Notes under the pieces: model-generated
The model's input: the letters and a program-made list of their open reading frames with translations, nothing else
Told to the model about the DNA's origin: nothing
Databases searched by the model: none
DNA from: Streptomyces caniferus
Lineage (GTDB): Bacteria; Actinomycetota; Actinomycetes; Streptomycetales; Streptomycetaceae
DNA: 64,000 nt
Assembly (NCBI RefSeq): GCF_009811555.1
Contig: NZ_BLIN01000003.1
Location: forward strand, 1,426,001 to 1,490,000
Direction of reading: 5' to 3'
Program-made: the position numbers and the translations under genes
Shown here: piece by piece, positions 58,764-64,000 of the stretch
Numbering within the stretch: the first letter of the stretch is position 1
How the letters are laid out: the number at the start of each line of letters is the position of its first letter

Positions 58764-60587
58764 CTACCGCAACACCCCCTGCGTGACGGGCAGTTCGAGC
58801 ACCCCTGCCTCCGCGGGCGTACTGCTGACCGTCACCGGCTTCACCCCTCGGTTGCCCGCATAGGCGTCATCGCTCGCGGCGAGGACGAAGCGCAGTCGGT
58901 GCCCCGGCTCGTAGCGGTGCACGATGGCCGGGAGTTCCACCGTGAACCTCCGGGTCGCATCGGGCACCCGGGCCGGGGCCACCAACCGGTGCACCAGGGT
59001 CTTTTGGCCGTCCGGCGCGACGTCGTAGAGCTTGGCGAAGAGCACCAGCCGGTCGGCCGCGTCCGAGGAGCGCTGCGCCCGCCCGGCCTGCGGCGAGGAG
59101 ACCCTCAGCGTCACCCTGGGAGCCCCCACCACCTCCACCGGCCCGCCCGCCACCGGCTTCGAGGTCCAGTCCAGATAGGTGCCCCTGGCGTCGTACGGCG
59201 CCGCGTCCGGCAGGCCGAGCAGCCCGGCCAGCGAACTCTCGGAGTGACTGGTGGCCGTCCGCAGATTGCGGTACGCCCGGCTGCCGCGCACCACCTCGCC
59301 CCGGCGGCCGACGAGTGTGCCGTCCCCGGAGAGGTACAGCCGCCGGCTGCCGCCCGCCGGGAAGACGGACGAGGTGGCGTAGGCCGGCCCGCCGGCCACC
59401 CAGTCCCGGTAGTACGCGAAGGCCGGTCCGGTGCCGGTCGCCGTCCGATGCCGCAGATACCGGTCGAACCACGCAAGGATCCGGCGTCCGACATAGCTGG
59501 TGTCCAAGTTTCCCCGGGCCAGGGCGAGTTCGCCCCGGGCCGGTTTCCTCATCCCGCCACTGTGGCCCCAGGACTGCCAGATCATCTTCACCGGGGTGCC
59601 CTGTGCGGCCAGCGTCCGGTAGGTGGCGGCGGCCTCGTTGAGGTTGAACAGGGTGTCGTCCTCGCCCTGGACGAGCAGCGTCGGCGTCTTGACCGACGCC
59701 AGGTACGACACCGGGGAGACGCTGCGCGCGTAGGCGAGCACCTCACGGGTCCGCGCTTCCGGGTAGCTGCCGGAATCCAGCAGCCGCTTGGTGTCGCAGG
59801 CCCGCGCGACGAAGTGCAGGCAGCCGGCGCCGCCGGTCCGCGACGGGTCGAGGTTCGGGTGCAGCAGCCCCTGCGCCTCGCCGATCAGGAAGAACCCGTT
59901 CGTCCACTGCCACTTGTACGCACCGGGCAGCGGCCCGCCGACGCCCCTCGTACGGTCCGCGTTGTTGGGGTCGAGGGAGTAGGAGAGGTCGTTCCAGGTG
60001 ATGAGCGGGACCAGTGCGTCGACCCGGTGGTCGACGGCGGCGGTGGCCAGCTGGATCGCCCCGCCGTACGACCCGCCGATCATGCCGACCCGCGGATCGC
60101 GCGCTCCGTCCTTGGCGACATAGTCGATACGCGTCCCGTTGTCGGCCGTACGGGCCCCGGCCAGCAGGTCGACCAGCCCGCTCGCCGCCCTGCCGTCGAT
60201 CCGGGGGTCGTCGAGGGAGATCGGACAGCCGGTCCTGCCGAAGCCGAGCCCGGAGTAGGCCAGCGCCACATAGCCGCGGGCGGCGAAGGCCTTGGCGAGG
60301 GCGTCGGTGGACCCGTCCGCCTTGTCGCCGCCGAAACCGTTGGTGGTCAGCACGGCGGGCGCCGGGTGGGCGGCGTCCGCACCCGTCGGGCGGTAGACGT
60401 CCGTGTCGAGGGTGCACCTGCGGTCCCCGGCCCGGACGGTGACCTTCAGCGCGGTGACGGTGTACGGGTCGGCGGCGGCGACCGCGGGGGCGGTCAGGGC
60501 GAGCGGGGCGACGAGGGCCGGGCCGGCCAGCAGGGCGAGGGACATCCGGAGTACGGGGCGGAACCCGCGTCGGGACACGCTGCGCAC
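58764..60587 (-). CDS. Secreted CocE/NonD-type hydrolase (X-Pro dipeptidyl-peptidase family)
   Basis: 607 residues from the GTG at 60587 with GGAGG 5 bases upstream. A signal peptide (RGFRPVLRMSLALLAGPALV to APAVAA) is followed by an alpha/beta hydrolase with nucleophile GMIGGSYGGAIQLATAA, acid in VQGEDDTLFNLNEA and histidine in SWGHSGGM. The C-terminal beta-sandwich (VTLRVSSPQAGRAQ ... HRLRFVLAASDDAYAGN) is the X-Pro peptidase C-terminal domain. It cleaves peptides or esters outside the cell. Monocistronic; a TetR-like palindrome lies upstream. Confidence 0.9.
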   Translation of the reverse strand: MRSVSRRGFRPVLRMSLALLAGPALVAPLALTAPAVAAADPYTVTALKVTVRAGDRRCTLDTDVYRPTGADAAHPAPAVLTTNGFGGDKADGSTDALAKAFAARGYVALAYSGLGFGRTGCPISLDDPRIDGRAASGLVDLLAGARTADNGTRIDYVAKDGARDPRVGMIGGSYGGAIQLATAAVDHRVDALVPLITWNDLSYSLDPNNADRTRGVGGPLPGAYKWQWTNGFFLIGEAQGLLHPNLDPSRTGGAGCLHFVARACDTKRLLDSGSYPEARTREVLAYARSVSPVSYLASVKTPTLLVQGEDDTLFNLNEAAATYRTLAAQGTPVKMIWQSWGHSGGMRKPARGELALARGNLDTSYVGRRILAWFDRYLRHRTATGTGPAFAYYRDWVAGGPAYATSSVFPAGGSRRLYLSGDGTLVGRRGEVVRGSRAYRNLRTATSHSESSLAGLLGLPDAAPYDARGTYLDWTSKPVAGGPVEVVGAPRVTLRVSSPQAGRAQRSSDAADRLVLFAKLYDVAPDGQKTLVHRLVAPARVPDATRRFTVELPAIVHRYEPGHRLRFVLAASDDAYAGNRGVKPVTVSSTPAEAGVLELPVTQGVLR

Positions 60588-60607
60588 GAAGACCTCCACA
60601 CACGTCG

Positions 60608-60623
60608 TACCAACCAGTCGGTA
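60608..60623. promoter_or_regulatory. Palindrome TACCAACCAGTCGGTA
   Basis: Six of eight positions are symmetric, in the TACCRACYRGTYGGTA form often bound by TetR repressors. It lies 21 bases upstream of the CocE-type gene; no TetR gene is next to it. Confidence 0.5.
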
Positions 60624-60785
60624 TCGGCGCGCTCATGCTGCGACAGGCGTAATGGGAAGTCAACGGCCCTGACGTGCGTCGCCGTTCGGACGTGCGTTCA
60701 GCGGCGTCCGCCGGGCCGCACCGAACGGCACAGACGGCAAACAGGCTTCATGAAACGCTCTTTGACGCGCCATCAGGGCCGTCGC

Positions 60786-61718
60786 TCACACGGTCGCCGG
60801 CACCTCGAAGGTCAGCGTCCCGGCCGTCGCGTCCAGCTCCGCGGGGATGCCCAGCGGCACGGTCAGCGCCGAGTCGCCGTGCCCGAAGCCGAACTCCTCG
60901 GCCACCGGCACCCCGAGCCCGGCCAGGCGGTCCACCAGCACCGCCCGCACCTGGTCGTAGGGACCACAACGGGCCCAGGAGCCGAGCACGATCCCGGCGA
61001 CGCCGTCCAGCCGGCCGGCGCGCAGGAGCTGGGTGAGCGCCCGGTCGAGGCGGTACGGCGGCTCCCCGACATCCTCCAGCAGCAGGATTCCGCCCGCCGC
61101 GCCCCGCCCGGCCCCCGGGGTGCCCACCTCGGTGGCGAGCATGGTCAGACAGCCGCCGAGGGTCACGCCGCGGGCCCGCCCCGGCACCAGCGGCCGGGCG
61201 GACGGCGAGCTCAGGGTCCGGACGCTCTCCGGCGCGAAGAGGGTGCGCCGCAGATGCTCGCGGGTGGCGTCGTCCTTGAGGAAGATCTCCCCCGCAACGG
61301 CCGGTCCGTGCAGGGTGGACACCCCGGCACGCACCGCGAACGCCTCGTGCAGCACCGTCACATCACTGAAGCCGACCAGAGGTTTGGGGGCCGCGGCCCG
61401 GATGGCGTCCCAGTCCAGCAGATCGACCATCCGCTGGGCGCCGTAGCCGCCCCGCGCCGCGAACACCGCCTTGACGGACGGGTCGCACCACGCCTCCTGG
61501 AGATCGCGGGCCCGCTCCTCGTCGGCGGCGGCCAGATAGCGCAGAGTGGCATGGGTGTCCCTGGCGTGGGGCGCGGCGACCGGGTCCAGGTCCCAGCCCC
61601 GCAGCACGTCCAGCCCGCGGTCCAGTCGCTCCGGCGCGAGGGGGCCGCTGGGTGCCACCACCGCCACCCGGTCGCCGGGCCGCAGCCGCGGCGGCCTGAC
61701 GGGCACCGCCGGCGTCAT
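60786..61718 (-). CDS. S66-family LD-carboxypeptidase
   Basis: 310 residues from an ATG at 61718 that overlaps the stop of the S9 peptidase gene (ATGA). Catalytic blocks: nucleophile serine in PLVGFSDVTVLHEAFA, glutamate in GILLLEDVGEPPYRLDRALTQL and histidine in EEFGFGHGDSALTVPLG. Family members trim L,D-peptide bonds of cell-wall peptides or cleave microcin C-like adducts (MccF). Last of a three-gene leftward run of peptidases. Confidence 0.9.
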   Translation of the reverse strand: MTPAVPVRPPRLRPGDRVAVVAPSGPLAPERLDRGLDVLRGWDLDPVAAPHARDTHATLRYLAAADEERARDLQEAWCDPSVKAVFAARGGYGAQRMVDLLDWDAIRAAAPKPLVGFSDVTVLHEAFAVRAGVSTLHGPAVAGEIFLKDDATREHLRRTLFAPESVRTLSSPSARPLVPGRARGVTLGGCLTMLATEVGTPGAGRGAAGGILLLEDVGEPPYRLDRALTQLLRAGRLDGVAGIVLGSWARCGPYDQVRAVLVDRLAGLGVPVAEEFGFGHGDSALTVPLGIPAELDATAGTLTFEVPATV

Positions 61719-63742
61719 CCGCGCAGCTCCAGCGTGGGGACATCGGTCCTGGCGAGACCGAAGGTCTGGGAGTAGAGGGAGAGTTCGGCCTCCACGGCGC
61801 GCACGATGGTGTCCGCCCGGCGGAAGCCGTGCCCCTCCCCGGCGAAGGACAGGTAGGCGTGCCGTATGCCGCGGCCGGCGACCTCGGCGAGGAACCGTTC
61901 GCACTGCACGGGCGGGCAGATCACGTCGTCGAGGCCCTGGAGCAGCAGGAAGGGCGCGGTGATCCGGTCCGCGCGGTGCAGCGGCGAGCGGTCGCGGTAG
62001 CGGTCGGGGACCTCCGCGAGCGGGCCGACCAGCGATTCGAGGTACTGCGACTCGAAGTCATGGGTCTCGTCGGTGGCCCAGCCGGTCAGGTCGAGGATCG
62101 GGTAGCTGATGGTGCCGCAGGCGTAGAGATCGGTGGCGGTCAGCGAGGCGGCGGTGGTCCAGCCGCCGGCGCTGCCGCCGCGGATGGCCAGCCGGGCGCG
62201 GTCGGCGGTGCCCTCGTCGGCCAGGATCCGGGCGACGGCCGCACAGTCCTCGACGTCCACCACGCCCCACTGGCCGCGCAGCCGCTCGCGGTACTCCCGG
62301 CCGTAGCCGGTCGATCCGCCGTAGTTGACCTCGGCGATGCCGATGCCCCGGGAGGTGAAGTAGGCGATCTCCAGGTCGAGCACCATGGGGGCGTGGCCAG
62401 TGGGGCCGCCGTGCGCCCAGACCACGAAGGGCGGCAGCTCGCCGTCGGGTGCCACGTGGTCGGGGTTGTGCGGCGGATAAATGTGGGCGTGGATGTCCCG
62501 TCCGTCGGGGCCGGTGAAGGTACGGCTCCGCGGCCGGGGGTAGTAGGCCGGGTCCAGGACGTCGGCATGCCGGCAGGCGATCACCCGGGTGCGTCCGGTG
62601 CAGGTGTCCAGCTCGACGATCTCGTACGAGCTGTGCGGTCCTGCGGCGATGCCGAGGACGCGGCTGCCGTGCGCGGCGAGGGTGGGTGCCCACTCCGTCC
62701 ACGGCCCCGCGGAGTCGACGAGTTCGCCGCTCACCGGGTCGAGGATGCCCAGGGTGGTGGAGCCGCGGCCGTGGATCACCGCCAGCGTGCCGTTCTCCAG
62801 GGGCAGGAACCAGCGATGTCCGACGTTCCACAGCGGCCCGGCGAACTCCTCCTGCCGGGACGGGCACAGGCCGCGGCTCGCCACGACGCCGTCGTCGGCC
62901 GCGTCGGGATCGATGCGCTGCACCTCCCACCAGCCGCCGACGTCCGAGACGAAGAGCAGCGAACCGTCGGCCGCCCACTCGACCTGGGCGACGGACTCAC
63001 CGGCCGCGCCGCCGTCCGGCGCGCCGGTGCCGAGGTCGCCGACGAGCGGCCGTACGTCCTCGAACTCGCCCTCGGCGGTGATCCGGGCCACCATCGCCAG
63101 GGTGCCGTCCCAGGGCATCAGGGGGTGGTCCCAGGCGATCCAGGCGGCCCGCCGCCCGTCGGCCGAGATCCGGGGACCGGTCACGAAGCGGTGCCGGTCG
63201 TCGCTCAACTCCCTGATGGAGCCGCGGTGTTCGGCGGCGGAGCCGTCGAGCGGCACGGCGGCGATCACCCTGCGCACCTCGGTCGGCCGGGCGCCCGTGA
63301 ACTCCTCCAGGACGCACCACACCTCGCCGAGCTCGGGGCGCAGCACCGGGTCGACCCAGCGCAGTCCGGCACCGACATCGGACAGCGGGGTGAGCGGGCG
63401 CGGGGCATCGCCGCTGTCCGGCGTGCAGACGTACAGCCGCTGGTCGGCGAAGTTGCTGAAGACGACCAGCGGTCCGTGCTCGGTGACCGTTCCGGCCCAG
63501 GGCTGGCCGCCGTACTCCAGCACCCGGCTGCGGACGTTCCAGGGCGCGGGCAGCACCGACTCCTCGGCGCCGTCCGGCCGCCGGCGGACCAGCGCCCGCC
63601 GGCCGCCCTCGGCGGGCCGCGGCTCCGTCCACCACACCTCGTCGCCGACCACCCCGACGAAGCCGGGCCGGCCGTCGTGCGCGGCGACCGTCCGGGCCTC
63701 TATCGGGGACGTCCAGGCGCCGTAGGGAGCCGTGGTCACCAT
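61715..63742 (-). CDS. Prolyl oligopeptidase family (S9) peptidase
   Basis: 675 residues. A seven-bladed propeller-like N-terminal region (to about residue 410) precedes the alpha/beta hydrolase domain. That has PFVVWAHGGPTGHAPMVLDLEIAYFTSRGIGIAEVNYGGSTGYG, nucleophile IRGGSAGGWTTAASLT, acid LLLQGLDDVICP and histidine FAGEGHGFRRAD. It cleaves short peptides in the cytosol. ATG at 63742; overlaps the next gene by 4 bases and lies 42 bases after the M20 peptidase. Confidence 0.93.
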   Translation of the reverse strand: MVTTAPYGAWTSPIEARTVAAHDGRPGFVGVVGDEVWWTEPRPAEGGRRALVRRRPDGAEESVLPAPWNVRSRVLEYGGQPWAGTVTEHGPLVVFSNFADQRLYVCTPDSGDAPRPLTPLSDVGAGLRWVDPVLRPELGEVWCVLEEFTGARPTEVRRVIAAVPLDGSAAEHRGSIRELSDDRHRFVTGPRISADGRRAAWIAWDHPLMPWDGTLAMVARITAEGEFEDVRPLVGDLGTGAPDGGAAGESVAQVEWAADGSLLFVSDVGGWWEVQRIDPDAADDGVVASRGLCPSRQEEFAGPLWNVGHRWFLPLENGTLAVIHGRGSTTLGILDPVSGELVDSAGPWTEWAPTLAAHGSRVLGIAAGPHSSYEIVELDTCTGRTRVIACRHADVLDPAYYPRPRSRTFTGPDGRDIHAHIYPPHNPDHVAPDGELPPFVVWAHGGPTGHAPMVLDLEIAYFTSRGIGIAEVNYGGSTGYGREYRERLRGQWGVVDVEDCAAVARILADEGTADRARLAIRGGSAGGWTTAASLTATDLYACGTISYPILDLTGWATDETHDFESQYLESLVGPLAEVPDRYRDRSPLHRADRITAPFLLLQGLDDVICPPVQCERFLAEVAGRGIRHAYLSFAGEGHGFRRADTIVRAVEAELSLYSQTFGLARTDVPTLELRG

Positions 63743-63784
63743 GTGCAGTTCCTCTCCTCCACCGGCCGGGCTGGCGCCGGCCGG

Positions 63785-64000
63785 TCAGACGGTGCGCAGG
63801 AAGTGGTCGAGCACCCGGACGCCGAAGTGCAGTCCGTCGACCGGCACGCGCTCGTCCACGCCGTGGAAGAGCGCCTGGTAGTCGAATCCCTCGGGCAGTT
63901 TGAGCGGCGAGAAACCATAGCCGGTGATGCCCAGCCGGGAGAACTGCTTGGCGTCCGTGCCGCCGGACATGCAGTACGGCACGACATGGCCGTCCGGGTC
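63785..64000 (-). CDS. M20-family metallopeptidase, C-terminal end (cut by window edge)
   Basis: The frame is open to base 64000 and ends in 71 residues: DPDGHVVPYCMSGGTDAKQF, SRLGITGYGFSPLKL, FHGVDERVPVDGLHFGVRVLDHFLRTV. The GGTDA and HxxDERVPVxxL motifs are the end of the catalytic domain of M20/M25/M40 carboxypeptidase-like enzymes; the histidine of FHGVDE is a zinc ligand. Start lies outside the window. Confidence 0.85.
   Translation of the reverse strand, partial: DPDGHVVPYCMSGGTDAKQFSRLGITGYGFSPLKLPEGFDYQALFHGVDERVPVDGLHFGVRVLDHFLRTV

Overview
This 64 kb window is chromosomal DNA from a Streptomyces-like actinomycete. Coding DNA is very GC-rich, most third codon positions are G or C, GTG and TTG starts are common, and several genes appear to lack a Shine-Dalgarno site. 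The gene families (DUF2254, DUF1266, DUF4239, DUF6204, XRE regulators of the MmyB type, secreted hydrolases, a P450 with its ferredoxin) are those of a saprophytic streptomycete. No species can be named from the sequence alone.

Layout. 1-4766: 3' part of a GMC oxidoreductase, a TPP riboswitch with no thiamine gene behind it, tRNA-Leu(GAG), a DUF2254 membrane protein and an aldehyde dehydrogenase. 5157-12145: a probable 6.9 kb integrated element lying between two identical 45-bp repeats. One repeat lies inside the 3' end of a chorismate mutase gene; the other lies in the displaced original 3' end of that gene, 7 kb away. The element holds two XRE regulators, a chain of five tiny overlapping genes (one resembling the catalytic domain of a serine recombinase), a 40-residue peptide gene coupled to a protein-isoaspartate methyltransferase homologue, a HAD hydrolase and two broken genes. 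It has no recognisable integrase. The peptide plus methyltransferase pair looks like a minimal peptide natural-product locus and is the most interesting item here.

12416-33535: mostly metabolic and regulatory genes: an FAD monooxygenase, fdhD, a MarR regulator facing an MDR oxidoreductase across three tandem operators, a secreted sialidase, a bile acid:sodium symporter family protein divergent from a LysR regulator, acyl-CoA synthetase, aldo/keto reductase, VOC protein, methyltransferase, DUF1266 protein, photolyase, YihY family protein, pterin carbinolamine dehydratase, an XRE regulator and a SnoaL-like protein. 33660-36404: an AT-richer island with two small membrane proteins and one unknown protein, bracketed by a 15-bp direct repeat.

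36463-64000: DUF4239 protein, SseB-like protein, fatty acid desaturase overlapping tail to tail with an amino-acid permease, an aminotransferase-fold protein that seems to lack the PLP lysine, a PAP2/diacylglycerol-kinase fusion, several small enzymes, a TetR/aldehyde dehydrogenase divergent pair, a DUF5107 protein, an arginase-family enzyme, a TetR-controlled operon of an SRPBCC-DUF2867 fusion and a half-length CoA transferase, a P450/ferredoxin pair, a secreted CocE-type hydrolase, and a three-gene peptidase run (M20 partial, S9, S66).

All functions are inferred from reading the translated sequences and recalling family signatures; no database search was run.
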